From Phycisphaerae bacterium (GTDB taxonomy: Bacteria; Planctomycetota; Phycisphaerae; UBA1845; Fen-1342): 64,000 nucleotides of DNA. The position numbers were made by a program, and so were the translations under genes. Positions 1 to 8,865 of this stretch are shown one piece after another (position 1 is the first letter of the stretch; each line of letters begins with the position of its first letter). The stretch is taken from NCBI GenBank assembly GCA_028277645.1, contig JANQFV010000031.1, positions 1-64,000 on the forward strand, read 5' to 3'. The notes under the pieces are model-generated. The model made no database searches, was not told where the DNA came from, and was given only the letters and a program-made list of their open reading frames with translations.

Positions 1-1614
1 GCTGTTACCGGCATCATCCGTCGCCGTGCAACTACGCGAGATGATCCACTCACCAGGGCAGTTGCCCGGACTAATCGCGCTGATGCACTCGATCAGCAAA
101 TTCGGATCGCAGTTGTCCGTGAACTCGGGCTCAAACGGCGGAGCATCCTCGTCGCACTCGATCGTGATGTCCGCCGGCGGACATTGAGCAACCGGCGGTG
201 TGTCGTCGTAGATCGTGATATTGGCATCGCATCGATCCCACAGGTCGCCGCCATCGGTGATCGTCAGCGTTACCGTGTGATCACCGAGGCCGCAGATCTC
301 GACGGAGTCAACGCAGCCGACGGGCACACCATTCACCGCCGTGATGCAAAGGGTATCGATGTCGTTTTCCGGGTCGTACGAGCCATTGTCTACCATTGCG
401 ACAGTCACAGTGATGCAGCAGTCATCACCCGCTGCCAACAGCAGCCGGTTGCACTCGGCCACCGGCAGGTCGTTGCAGATGCACACGCCGAGTGGATTAG
501 CCAGCGCAGCTTGAAGGTCGGGGTGAATCGAAGCCGTGCCCGAGTTCGTCCCGCCGCCCGCCGTGCAGCCGCCGTGCGTGTGGATGCCGATCGCGTCATT
601 GGTTCCGACGATGACGACCGCGGAACCCGAATTGCCGCCGGTCGTGTCGGTCATGTATGCCACGATGTTGCCCACGAAGGCCGCGTACGGCCCGGCGTGC
701 GTCTTTTGCACTTCGTTCCACGTGAGCGGCGGTGCGAAATTGGGATCGATGGTGCCGTAGCCGGTGATGCGGATGATCTGATTTGCAACGGGCGGAGTAT
801 CTATGAGGTTGTACCAGGCGCCTTGGGCATCGGCTGGTCGCAGACCGGTGTTGGAGTTCTGGAAGCAGCCGAAGTACATCCAGTCATCTCCGCTGCCGTT
901 ATCGGTGAACTGCACCGAAGCCTGATCGATCGGGTACTGGTCGTCGGGACCGGGGTGGTTCTTCGAGCCATCCGGGTCGGACAGCGGTACGTTGAACTCG
1001 ACGACGGTCCGCCCCGCACAGTGGCCGGCGGACAGGAAACAGTGGCTGCAGTCGTCAATCATCCAGGCGGTGCAGCCGCCGGGTTCGAGTCGACCCGAGC
1101 GGGGGTCATTGGACAGCACGCGGTCGTCGGTGTCGCCGCAGATGGTCCGCGGGCTGCTCTTGATCTCGTCGATGTATACCTCCGACACGCGTACTCGGTT
1201 TAGACCGGTGTTGGGGTGAGCAAAGAGCTCGATCGTTACGCCGTCACCGTTGAAGTAGGCCGACGTATTGCCCCACTGCTGGGCGCTGGTTGCATCGAGG
1301 TACTGATGGGCGCCGTCCTCGTGTGAAGTGATCAGGAGGTACGACTCCGTACCACTCCCGACCGTGCCGCTGAGGAGCACGTCCTCGAAGACGAGCCGGA
1401 TCCAGGGGGCGCCCGGCACGGTTACGTCCTGACTGAAAATGACGGCAGACTGCGTGCCCGTGTTTTCCACCTGGCCCGAATCCACCTTGACGGGTGCAGT
1501 GACTAGCTGCACATCCACTTCCTGAGCCGTTGCTGTCGCCACGGTTCCGACCGTGAGCGTCAGAATCAACAGCGCGGCTGGGAGCTTCCCAACCAATTTT
1601 CTCTCGGTTTGCAT
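1..1614 (-). CDS. Secreted trypsin-like (S1) serine protease, 3' end outside window
   Basis: An open frame of 538 codons starts at ATG 1614 and runs off the window edge. GAGGGA lies 5 bases upstream of the start. The N terminus is a Sec signal peptide (MQTERKLVGK, then a hydrophobic stretch ending ATAQ). The S1 triad is readable: His in LSAGHC, Asp in the DQASVQF region, and Ser in TTGGNSGSAV with the GNSGS oxyanion motif, so the protein should be an active extracellular endopeptidase of the V8/trypsin type. After about residue 370 come Cys-rich modules ending in an HYR-like segment (PPADITIECDEDAPPF). Such modules usually mediate adhesion. The C terminus and any sorting tail are not visible. 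Function is inferred from motifs; the substrate is unknown. Confidence 0.85.
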   Translation of the reverse strand, partial: MQTERKLVGKLPAALLILTLTVGTVATATAQEVDVQLVTAPVKVDSGQVENTGTQSAVIFSQDVTVPGAPWIRLVFEDVLLSGTVGSGTESYLLITSHEDGAHQYLDATSAQQWGNTSAYFNGDGVTIELFAHPNTGLNRVRVSEVYIDEIKSSPRTICGDTDDRVLSNDPRSGRLEPGGCTAWMIDDCSHCFLSAGHCAGRTVVEFNVPLSDPDGSKNHPGPDDQYPIDQASVQFTDNGSGDDWMYFGCFQNSNTGLRPADAQGAWYNLIDTPPVANQIIRITGYGTIDPNFAPPLTWNEVQKTHAGPYAAFVGNIVAYMTDTTGGNSGSAVVIVGTNDAIGIHTHGGCTAGGGTNSGTASIHPDLQAALANPLGVCICNDLPVAECNRLLLAAGDDCCITVTVAMVDNGSYDPENDIDTLCITAVNGVPVGCVDSVEICGLGDHTVTLTITDGGDLWDRCDANITIYDDTPPVAQCPPADITIECDEDAPPFEPEFTDNCDPNLLIECISAISPGNCPGEWIISRSCTATDDAGNS

Positions 1615-2052
1615 GTCTTTCCCTCGTGTCCCCGGCGTCAACGCAAGTGCAGCACGCCTGACTTACGCCGCGCCGACTCGGCCTCGATTTTCTTTCTCCC
1701 AGAAGCTGTAGCTACGTGCTACGCGTTGCGCGCGAGACACTGCGTCTAAGGACGGGTGCGACTGCGTTGGAGATGTGACACACCCTCGCGTTTCGTGCGC
1801 AGTCCCGGGACTGGTCCCGGTACCTATAAGATTATCAAATCACCCGTCCGAAAACGAAGGGAAATCGTTGTGAATTTTGCACTTATTACAGGAGCCGCAG
1901 GGGTGATCGGCCGCTCGGGCCCTTTATCGGTAACGACCGTGTCGAGCCCCTTCGCGTTTATCGGATCGTGCATCGCGACGTGTGCACTCGGCACCTCGTC
2001 ACGCCGGGCGCGAGTCGCTATGCTGACGTGCGGCAGGAGCTTAGGAGTGCCA
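1615..2052. other. Divergent intergenic region
   Basis: This 438-bp spacer separates the minus-strand protease gene from the plus-strand SUMF1 lipoprotein gene and should hold both promoters. TTATCGG (CCGATAA on the minus strand) occurs at 1924-1930 and 1958-1964. I see no convincing gene. The frame of the downstream gene stays open to 1756 but reads as non-protein-like sequence before the SD-preceded start at 2053. Confidence 0.6.
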
Positions 2053-2814
2053 ATGAAGAGAACCAAGAGCGGCAGCCCCGTGCCCATGGTGGTCGTCGTC
2101 GCGCTGACGATCCTCGCGCAGGGCTGCGCGCATCGCACGTCAACCGGAATATCGGACCACGATGGACTCGACGACCCGCAACGCACACTCACGTTGGATC
2201 TCGGGCAGGGTGTGGAGATGGAGCTGATTCGTCTGCCGGCCGGCGACGACGACGCGACCAGACTGTACGTTGGACGCCACGAGGTCACGCAACCTCAGTG
2301 GCGCGCCGTGATGGGCAGCAATCCGAGCTGGTACCCGGGCGAGTCGCTGCCGGTCAACAAGGTCTCATGGTTTGACTGCCAGGCGTTCTGCAAGGCGTTG
2401 GCCGATCGCTCCGGGTACGAGGTGCGGCTGCCGTCGCTGGAAGAGTGGGAAGTTGCGTGTCTAGCCGGCAGCACGAGGGCGTACTGCTTTGGCGATTCCG
2501 TGGACGAACTCGGGGCGTACGCCTGGTACGAAGACAATTCGCCGCGCAAGCCGAATTCTGTCGGTCAGAAGCTGCCGAACGCGTGGGGACTGTACGATGT
2601 CCACGGAAACGTCTGGGAGTGGACACAGGACACGCACACGGTGACCGAGTCCGGCGAACAACCCACTCCAAACGCACGACCAACTCATCGTGTTCTCAAA
2701 GGCGGCGCATGGTTCGGCGATGCGCAGGCCTGTCGCGTTGACGCGCGCATCATCCGCCCAGCCGCGATGCGCAGCGGGTACATCGGCCTCCGCGTCGTCG
2801 TCGAGCTTCACTGA
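2053..2814 (+). CDS. SUMF1/formylglycine-generating-enzyme-like lipoprotein
   Basis: The product is 253 aa. ATG 2053 is chosen because TAGGAG lies 6 bases upstream and it gives a lipoprotein signal (MKRTKSG, hydrophobic core, LAQGC lipobox). The frame is open upstream to 1756 without signal-like sequence. Family motifs in order are GRHEVTQPQWRAVMG, PVNKVSWFDCQAFC, RLPSLEEWEVAC, WGLYDVHGNVWEWTQD, LKGGAWF and GLRVV, the usual FGE-sulfatase/C-type-lectin-like fold. The tail between KGGAWF and GLRVV has one Cys, so the paired catalytic cysteines of genuine formylglycine-generating enzymes are not evident. A binding or structural role at the membrane is more likely than sulfatase activation. Planctomycetes carry many paralogs of this family. 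Confidence 0.85.
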   Translation: MKRTKSGSPVPMVVVVALTILAQGCAHRTSTGISDHDGLDDPQRTLTLDLGQGVEMELIRLPAGDDDATRLYVGRHEVTQPQWRAVMGSNPSWYPGESLPVNKVSWFDCQAFCKALADRSGYEVRLPSLEEWEVACLAGSTRAYCFGDSVDELGAYAWYEDNSPRKPNSVGQKLPNAWGLYDVHGNVWEWTQDTHTVTESGEQPTPNARPTHRVLKGGAWFGDAQACRVDARIIRPAAMRSGYIGLRVVVELH

Positions 2815-2952
2815 AGATCAACCAGTCACATCCTGATGTGTACGCACGAGGAGAGAACGTGCCCGAGCGATCCTCCATTATGAGACGTTAGCGGTGATCT
2901 GGGACAGGCTCGGCGGCGTGATTGTCACCACGTGCGGCGCGGGAGCATTTCG

Positions 2953-2981
2953 TTGCAAAACCCCCAAAAATCAATTACGAT
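2953..2981 (+). promoter_or_regulatory. Predicted promoter of the first giant Ig-rope gene
   Basis: TTGCAA at 2953-2958, a 17-bp spacer and TACGAT at 2976-2981 form a sigma70-like promoter. The -10 runs into ACCGGTTCC (to 2990), so TACGATACCGGTTCC is contiguous. The same arrangement with the same 17-bp spacer precedes both paralogous giants. The predicted 5' UTR is about 175 nt. Confidence 0.6.
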
Positions 2982-3166
2982 ACCGGTTCCGAAAAGCACT
3001 GGAGTACGCCCCAATGGGAGCGGGTGCTCTGGTGGGGCCGCGGGGCAGTTGGTGGCTTGTCATGGGTCCGTAAACTTGAAGGTCAAGATACAAGGGCGCC
3101 GGTGAGGAGTGAGGCCAGTCCCTGTTATGATAATCGCATTGTCAATAAAGCGGTGAGGTAGACGAC

Positions 3167-6100
3167 GTGCACAGTTGCTGGATGAAGTTCGTGTCTGCGG
3201 CGGTGCTGGGGGTGACGCTTGGGATTACGGCTGACGCGCAGACGTGTGTGCCGGGATGGTCGGACGAGTTCCCGTCCGGCATCGACGGCGTGGTTCACTG
3301 CAGCGTCGTGTTTGACGAAGACGCTACCGGGCCCGGTGCGCCCGCTCTGTTCCTGGGTGGCAACTTCGAAACGGCCGGGGGCGTCGCCGCGCAGCGAATT
3401 GTGCGGTGGGACGGAAACAACTTCACGCCGCTTTCGACTGGTATCACGGGCAGTAGCGTCTTCGCGCTCACCGTGTTTGACGCGGACGGCGACGGACCGG
3501 GGGATCCGGCGCTGTACGTCGCGGGAAACTTCAATCAGGCCGGCGGGATGAGCGCGGCCAACGTTGCCCGTTGGAACGGTAGCACTTGGTCGAACCTGAA
3601 CTTCGGCCTCGGTGGCACGGCTTACGCGCTGGCCGGGTACGACGCGGACGGTGACGGGCCGATTGCCCCCGCGCTTTACGCCGCCGGGCTCTTCACGACA
3701 GCGGACGGGCTGCCGGCGCGGCACATCGCCCACTGGAACGGCGCATCATGGGAAGCGCTGGGTGAAGGACTGAATGACTTCGCCTACGACCTGGCATCGT
3801 ACGACCCGGATGACGGCGGCCCGCTCAACCCGTCTCTGTACGCGGTCGGAGCCTTTACGACGGCTGACGACCTCGATGCGCTGTTCATTGCGCGGTGGGA
3901 TGGGGCGGCGTGGTGGCCGCTGCAAACGGGCCCGACAGAATTTGGCTTCAACGGTCGGGCGTATTGCCTGAAAGTGTTTGACTCTGATGCGAGCGGACCG
4001 GGGCTGCCAAGACTCTACGTAGGTGGAACGTTTACGTTCGCGGGCTCCGTACCCGCGCAACACATCGTGTCATGGGATGGCTCCGGCTGGTCGGCGGTAG
4101 GGGTGGGAGTCAACGACGATGTCTGGGCACTGACGTCACACGATGAGGATGGCGATGAACCGAACGTGCCGGCGCTGTTCGCTGGCGGCGGATTCACGAC
4201 GGCGGGTGGGGCGGCGGCGAACTACGTCGCGCGCTGGCATGGGGGGGCGTGGACGCCCGTGTCTTCCGGGCTGAACGCAACCGTCCGGACGCTGACCAGC
4301 TTCGATGACAGCGACGGCAGCCTGCCGCCTGCGCTGTATGCCGGTGGCGAGTTTACCGCGGCTGGTGCGACGGCGTCCGGGCACGTTGCCCGTTGGGGCT
4401 GCCCTCCGGAGAACGAGGCGCCCTCGATCATCATTCAGCCCGAAAGCCTGGTGCCCTGTGAGGGTGACGTCGCGCAACTCACCGTCTGGGCAACCGGCAC
4501 GCCGCCGCTGAGCTACCAGTGGTACAAAGATGACGAACTGCTCGTCGGCGCGACGGGTCAGTCCTTCACGATCACCAGCGCCGGCCCCGGTGACGTCGGG
4601 ACATATGACGTGATCGTGACGAACAGCATCGGCTCGACCACGAGCGCACCGGCGACGGTTGACCTCGGTATCCCGCCATCGATCACGCTGCAACCGCAAT
4701 CAACGGCGACGTGCAAGAACTGGGCGGCGGTGATGCAGGTGGAGGCGGAGGGCACCGGGCCGTTGACGTATCAGTGGTACCACAATGGGGAGGTTGAGTA
4801 CGGAGAGGTTTCGCCAACCTTCACGATACACAACGCTCAGCTTTCAGACGTCGGTCAGTACACCGTAATAGTCACTGGTAAGTGCGGCTCAGTCACGAGT
4901 GATCCTGCGCAACTGTCCGTGGGGCTCGGCCCCTTCATCACCGAACAGCCACAGGGTGGTTTTCCGTGTACTGGCGAAAGCCACACCTTCTGCGTGACGG
5001 TGCTAGGCGAAACGCCGCCAGTGTTCTACAAGTGGTACAAAGACGGCATGCCGATCAACGGCGCGGACGCAGCGTGTTATACGATTGAGTCGGTTACGAT
5101 GTCCGACACGGGGCAGTACTCGGTGCGCGTCGACGACGCGTGTGCGGCAGTACAAAGCGCAGAAGTTACACTTGCGGTTGTTGCGGGGCCGGTAATCGAA
5201 GACCATCCCGCGAGCCAAACCGCATGTATAGGCGGAGCCGCGACGTTCTGCGTGACCTTGTCGGAAGGTGCGGAACCGCTCACGTATGAGTGGTACAAGG
5301 ATGACGTGCTGATCGCCGGGGCGCCGAACGACGCGTGCCTCGTGATTGATCCGGTCGAAAGCGGCAATGCCGGCACGTATCGCGTGTCGATCTCGAATTT
5401 CTGCGGCGCCGTGGACAGCCAGAGTGCAACGCTGACGCTGGCGGAAGCGCCGACGATCAGCGCCAACCCGGTTGACGATACTGTTTGCGTCGGAGATGCG
5501 GCGACTTTTTGTGTTACGCTCGCAGGTGGTACGCCACCGTTGACCTACGAGTGGTTGAAGAATGGTGTACCGGTCTCCGGGGCGCCGAACGACGCCTGTT
5601 TTACAATTCCGTCAGCGGACGTATCCGACGCAGGACAGTACTCCGTGGCTATCAGTAATGACTGCGGAAGTGTGACGAGCGTCGCCGCCGAGTTCGTGGT
5701 TGAACTGCCGCCGGTGATCGGTAGCGGTCCGGCCGACGCGACGATCTGCGCCGGCGAGACCGTGGAATTCTGTGTCACCGTATCGGGCGGAACCGCGCCG
5801 TTTGCCTATGCCTGGTACAAGGATGGCGAACGCCTCAGCGGCGCCGATGAGCCGTGCCTGAGCATCCCGGCGTCCGATGCGGGAGAGTACTCTGTGCATG
5901 TCAGCAATGACTGCGGTAGTGTTGCCAGCAGCACGGCCACGCTCACGGTTCGACCGTTACCGACAATCGACCAGCAGCCGGGCGATCTCACCGTTTGCGT
6001 CGGCGGTAACGCGACGTTTTGCGTGACGCTCGACACGGGTACGCCACCGTATACATACGAGTGGCACAAGGACGGTGCGCCGATCGTCGGCGCGCCGAGC

Positions 6101-7741
6101 AGCTTCTGCTATTCGATCGCGTCAGTCAGTCTTGCGGATGAGGGCGAGTATTCCGTTGTCGTGACGGACACCTGTGGGAGCGTGGTCAGCGCGGATGCGA
6201 CGCTGACCGTGGGAGGTACGCCGCAGATTGTCAGTGACCCGGTGGACCAGTTGGGGTGCGTTGGTTTCCCGGCGACGTTCTGTGTGGATGTCATGGAGCG
6301 TGGCGTGCCACTGGTGTATTCGTGGCTTAAGGATGGAACGCCGATCAACGACGCCAACGAGGCCTGCTACACGATAAACAGTGTCTCGCCAAGTGATGTT
6401 GCTGCTTACAGCGTCGAGGTCAGCAGTATCTGTGGGAGCGCGGTGAGTGCCGCTGCGACGTTGACGCTGGGCACGGCGCCGCAGATCGGCCAGGATTTGC
6501 AGAACCAGACTGTGGTGCTCGGCGACACCGTTGAGTTCTGCGTAGACGTTATCGACGGTACACCGCCGCTGAGCTACACGTGGTACCACGATGGCCAGCC
6601 GATCGCGGGCGCACCCGATGCTAGCTGTTTCAGCATGGCGAGCGCGGGCGTTGCGGATGCCGGCGATTACGCGGTCGCCGTGTCGAACGCTTGCGCGACG
6701 GTCTTCAGCGCGACGGCCACGCTGACCGTCGCGGAACCGCCGACGATCGATGATGACCCGGTTGCGGAGACGGTCTGCGCGGGCGATGCCGCAACGTTCT
6801 GCGTGACGCTGGCGGGTGGTACGCCACCGCTGACTTTTACCTGGTGGCGTGACGGCGCCGTCATCAGCGGCGCGCCAAACGCGGATTGTCTGACGATCGA
6901 TCCGGTCGACCTCGTCGATGCGGGCGCGTATTCCGTGCAGATCAGTAGTGGCTACGGCAGCGTCGTGAGTACCTCGGCGGTGTTGACCGTTAACGACTGT
7001 CCGCCCCCCGCGACGCCGGGCGACCCGAATCCGGCGAACGGTGCGGCGAACGTCACCGTGAACGTGGCCATGCAATGGTCCGCCGTGGCCAATGCGGATG
7101 AGTACGACGTTTACTTCGGGACGAGCGCCACACCGCCGCTGGTGGTGACGCAGACAGACACAAACTGGTCGCCGAGCACGTTGCAGTACGGTCAGCGTTA
7201 TCACTGGCAGATCGTTGCGGTCAACGCATTCGGCAGCAGTGCGAGCCCGATGTGGACGTTCACGACTATGGACGCGCCGTTGTTACCGCCGGGAATGCCC
7301 AGCGGTCCAAGTCCGGCTGATGGTGCTACGGAGGTCGCGATTGACGTTGAGCTCGACTGGAACAACGCACCGCGCAGCAACATGTACACGGTGCGGTTTG
7401 GCCAGAGCACCGCTCAGCTTGACGAATTGGGCACGACCGCCGCCAGTGGCTGGAGCCTGGATGAACTGACCTACGGCACTGTCTACTTCTGGCAGGTGGT
7501 GGCGGAGAATGCGGCGGGCTCCGTGCCGGGGCCGGTGTGGTCGTTCGAGACGATGGCCGATCCGAACAGCACGCCGCCGGATGACGAGCCGAATGATTCG
7601 GGGCCGCCTGATCCAAACACGTCGGATCCAAATGACGTTACGCGGCCGACGCCTTCGGCGGGCGTCTGTCCGAGCACGGCAGTATTGATGTTGACGCTGA
7701 CCGTCGTGGCGGTGGTGCGGAGTCGACCGCGGCGGCGTTGA
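3167..7741 (+). CDS. Giant secreted protein: 7-repeat propeller, 10 Ig domains, 2 FN3-like, Cys-type C-terminal anchor
   Basis: The product is 1524 aa. Start is GTG 3167 (GAGGT 7 bases upstream); it aligns with the starts of both paralogs, whereas ATG 3182 would shorten the signal peptide (cleavage near TADAQ). Residues about 27-410 hold seven repeats with a D-x-DGDGP-type acidic loop and a strand like LYVAGNFNQAGG, best read as a seven-bladed, possibly Ca-binding, propeller. Ten Ig-like domains fill about 418-1274 (consensus VCxGxxATFCV, YEWYKDG, DACYTI, DAGxYSV, SNxCGSV). They lack the usual F-strand Cys but carry up to four others. Two FN3-like domains follow, then a DPN-rich linker, the motif PSAGVCP, one membrane segment and RSRPRRR. 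It is probably a surface fibre or adhesin; the ligand is unknown. Confidence 0.88.
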   Translation: MHSCWMKFVSAAVLGVTLGITADAQTCVPGWSDEFPSGIDGVVHCSVVFDEDATGPGAPALFLGGNFETAGGVAAQRIVRWDGNNFTPLSTGITGSSVFALTVFDADGDGPGDPALYVAGNFNQAGGMSAANVARWNGSTWSNLNFGLGGTAYALAGYDADGDGPIAPALYAAGLFTTADGLPARHIAHWNGASWEALGEGLNDFAYDLASYDPDDGGPLNPSLYAVGAFTTADDLDALFIARWDGAAWWPLQTGPTEFGFNGRAYCLKVFDSDASGPGLPRLYVGGTFTFAGSVPAQHIVSWDGSGWSAVGVGVNDDVWALTSHDEDGDEPNVPALFAGGGFTTAGGAAANYVARWHGGAWTPVSSGLNATVRTLTSFDDSDGSLPPALYAGGEFTAAGATASGHVARWGCPPENEAPSIIIQPESLVPCEGDVAQLTVWATGTPPLSYQWYKDDELLVGATGQSFTITSAGPGDVGTYDVIVTNSIGSTTSAPATVDLGIPPSITLQPQSTATCKNWAAVMQVEAEGTGPLTYQWYHNGEVEYGEVSPTFTIHNAQLSDVGQYTVIVTGKCGSVTSDPAQLSVGLGPFITEQPQGGFPCTGESHTFCVTVLGETPPVFYKWYKDGMPINGADAACYTIESVTMSDTGQYSVRVDDACAAVQSAEVTLAVVAGPVIEDHPASQTACIGGAATFCVTLSEGAEPLTYEWYKDDVLIAGAPNDACLVIDPVESGNAGTYRVSISNFCGAVDSQSATLTLAEAPTISANPVDDTVCVGDAATFCVTLAGGTPPLTYEWLKNGVPVSGAPNDACFTIPSADVSDAGQYSVAISNDCGSVTSVAAEFVVELPPVIGSGPADATICAGETVEFCVTVSGGTAPFAYAWYKDGERLSGADEPCLSIPASDAGEYSVHVSNDCGSVASSTATLTVRPLPTIDQQPGDLTVCVGGNATFCVTLDTGTPPYTYEWHKDGAPIVGAPSSFCYSIASVSLADEGEYSVVVTDTCGSVVSADATLTVGGTPQIVSDPVDQLGCVGFPATFCVDVMERGVPLVYSWLKDGTPINDANEACYTINSVSPSDVAAYSVEVSSICGSAVSAAATLTLGTAPQIGQDLQNQTVVLGDTVEFCVDVIDGTPPLSYTWYHDGQPIAGAPDASCFSMASAGVADAGDYAVAVSNACATVFSATATLTVAEPPTIDDDPVAETVCAGDAATFCVTLAGGTPPLTFTWWRDGAVISGAPNADCLTIDPVDLVDAGAYSVQISSGYGSVVSTSAVLTVNDCPPPATPGDPNPANGAANVTVNVAMQWSAVANADEYDVYFGTSATPPLVVTQTDTNWSPSTLQYGQRYHWQIVAVNAFGSSASPMWTFTTMDAPLLPPGMPSGPSPADGATEVAIDVELDWNNAPRSNMYTVRFGQSTAQLDELGTTAASGWSLDELTYGTVYFWQVVAENAAGSVPGPVWSFETMADPNSTPPDDEPNDSGPPDPNTSDPNDVTRPTPSAGVCPSTAVLMLTLTVVAVVRSRPRRR

Positions 7742-7755
7742 ACGTCTGGTTTGAC

Positions 7756-7844
7756 GTCCATTCCAAAGTGAGGAATCTGCTTGCGGATGGACTACGGTCA
7801 TCGTCCGGAGGTAGATTCCTCCGCGCTGCGCTTGTCGGAATGAC
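7756..7844. repeat. REP-like imperfect palindrome
   Basis: GTCCATTCC...GAGGAATCT on the left mirrors AGATTCCTC...GGAATGAC on the right. The exact 9-bp arms are at 7770-7778 and 7813-7821, and the outer arms (GTCCATTCC with GGAATGAC) pair imperfectly. It lies 15 bp after the stop of the plus-strand giant gene. It could act as an RNA hairpin or be a dispersed intergenic repeat. Only one copy is in this window, so dispersal is not shown. Confidence 0.5.
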
Positions 7845-7958
7845 GGGGTAACCATGGGGACTCTGTCGTGGAGAAGACACTGCTCAAAGGCAGTGGTACG
7901 TCGGACGTGATTACGACCATACGTCGGCCGTCGGACGCTAGATGTCCGCGTATGCGAA

Positions 7959-7991
7959 AGGGCCGTTCGCGGCGAACCGCCGAACGACCCT
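7959..7991 (-). terminator. Hairpin downstream of the PEP-CTERM gene
   Basis: AGGGCCGTTCG and CGAACGACCCT flank a small GC-rich loop region and pair over about 14 bp with one G-U. It lies 41 bp past the stop of the minus-strand gene ending at 8033. There is no strong U-run, so Rho-independent termination is only likely. Confidence 0.45.
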
Positions 7992-8032
7992 TCCAACTAT
8001 CTTGAACCGTAGTGCCGAGTTGGTGACTCGGG

Positions 8033-8578
8033 CTACGGGCGGCGTCGCAGCAGGATGGTGCCCACGAGCCCCAGCAACATCAGCGAGCCCGGCTCAGGGA
8101 CGATGCGGACGGTGCCGATACCGACGAGGTCTTCGGTTTCATCGTCACGGCCCAGCGCTGTGGTCCCGTCGAAGCTGCTGTTGATCTCGACGGTGTAGTC
8201 GCCCTCGGTGAGACCGGTCGTATCAATCGTGACGGTACCGAGCATCAGGCTGGTGCCCACGGCGGTGGGGTTGTTGCCACCGACGAAAACATCGTGCGTG
8301 TAGAAGCCAACGTCGTAGACCGGCGCGGTCACGTTTGCGAACGCGGCCTGCCATTCGGCGCTGTACTCGAACGTGAGATCGGTGACGGCGTTGGCGCCGA
8401 TAATGATGTCGGCGACATTGAACTCGTCGAGCGTCTCGACCGAAACGGTGACGTCGAACTGCGCCGGTTGCCCGGCGACGACTTCCACCAGGTCCGGTGC
8501 GAACGTTGCTGTCCCCGCCAGCGCGACCGCCGGTGCGCTCAGGGTAACAAGGGCACCAATCCACCAGCTACGCATCAT
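8033..8578 (-). CDS. Secreted PEP-CTERM protein with a cohesin-like domain
   Basis: The product is 181 aa. ATG 8578 is preferred over 8614 because AAGGGG precedes it. The signal peptide is MMRSWWIGALVTLSAPAVALAG. The mature part (about 24-155) begins TATFAPDLVEVVAGQPAQFD and continues with short beta strands, a YSAEWQAAF segment and LGTVTIDTTGLTEGDYTVEI. This order resembles cohesin and related jelly-roll domains. The C terminus is a classic PEP-CTERM signal, VPEPGSLMLLGLVG followed by RRRP, for exosortase processing. It sits 290 bp downstream of the dockerin-ended giant on the same strand, making a cohesin-dockerin pairing attractive. The cohesin call is by pattern only; the PEP-CTERM call is firm. 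Confidence 0.82.
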   Translation of the reverse strand: MMRSWWIGALVTLSAPAVALAGTATFAPDLVEVVAGQPAQFDVTVSVETLDEFNVADIIIGANAVTDLTFEYSAEWQAAFANVTAPVYDVGFYTHDVFVGGNNPTAVGTSLMLGTVTIDTTGLTEGDYTVEINSSFDGTTALGRDDETEDLVGIGTVRIVPEPGSLMLLGLVGTILLRRRP

Positions 8579-8808
8579 CTTGCCCCTTTCCGTGCTCCAC
8601 ACTTCGTGGTTCACTTTCGGATGCTCCTGTCGGTCCCGGACGGCGGCGCTGCTTCACGCCGCGGTCAGCCAGTGGCGAAGGCATGCAGATCGCGCGCACC
8701 CTCCACCTCGACGCCGTCACGCGGCGTCGCTGAACGGGTTTTAAACCATACTCACAAAGCAAGTTACGAATATGGCCGGGCTGGCCTTTCCCCGACCACT
8801 AAATACTA
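8579..8808 (-). other. Leader region of the PEP-CTERM gene
   Basis: No gene is seen. A perfect 8-bp stem with a 5-nt loop (CGACGCCG at 8709-8716, CGGCGTCG at 8722-8729) lies in the predicted leader, 131 bp before the start. It lacks a U-run and may shape the 5' UTR. Confidence 0.4.
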
Positions 8809-8839
8809 GGCCCGCTTGATCCGCAGAGTCAAGCGGGCC
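8809..8839 (-). terminator. Intrinsic terminator of the dockerin-ended giant gene
   Basis: A perfect 11-bp stem (GGCCCGCTTGA at 8809-8819 with its complement at 8829-8839) and a 9-nt loop begin 26 bp after the stop at 8866. On the minus strand it is followed by CCTAGTATTTAGT, a moderately U-rich tail. Confidence 0.75.
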
Positions 8840-8865
8840 CGAAAATGCTACCGGTTCAGGTATGC

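Noticed and set aside
184..1203. Open plus-strand frame of 339 codons
   Set aside because: It is antisense to the S1 protease, whose triad and signal peptide are clear.
2053..2814. True formylglycine-generating enzyme
   Set aside because: The paired catalytic cysteines are not visible and the protein is a lipoprotein, so only the fold family is called.
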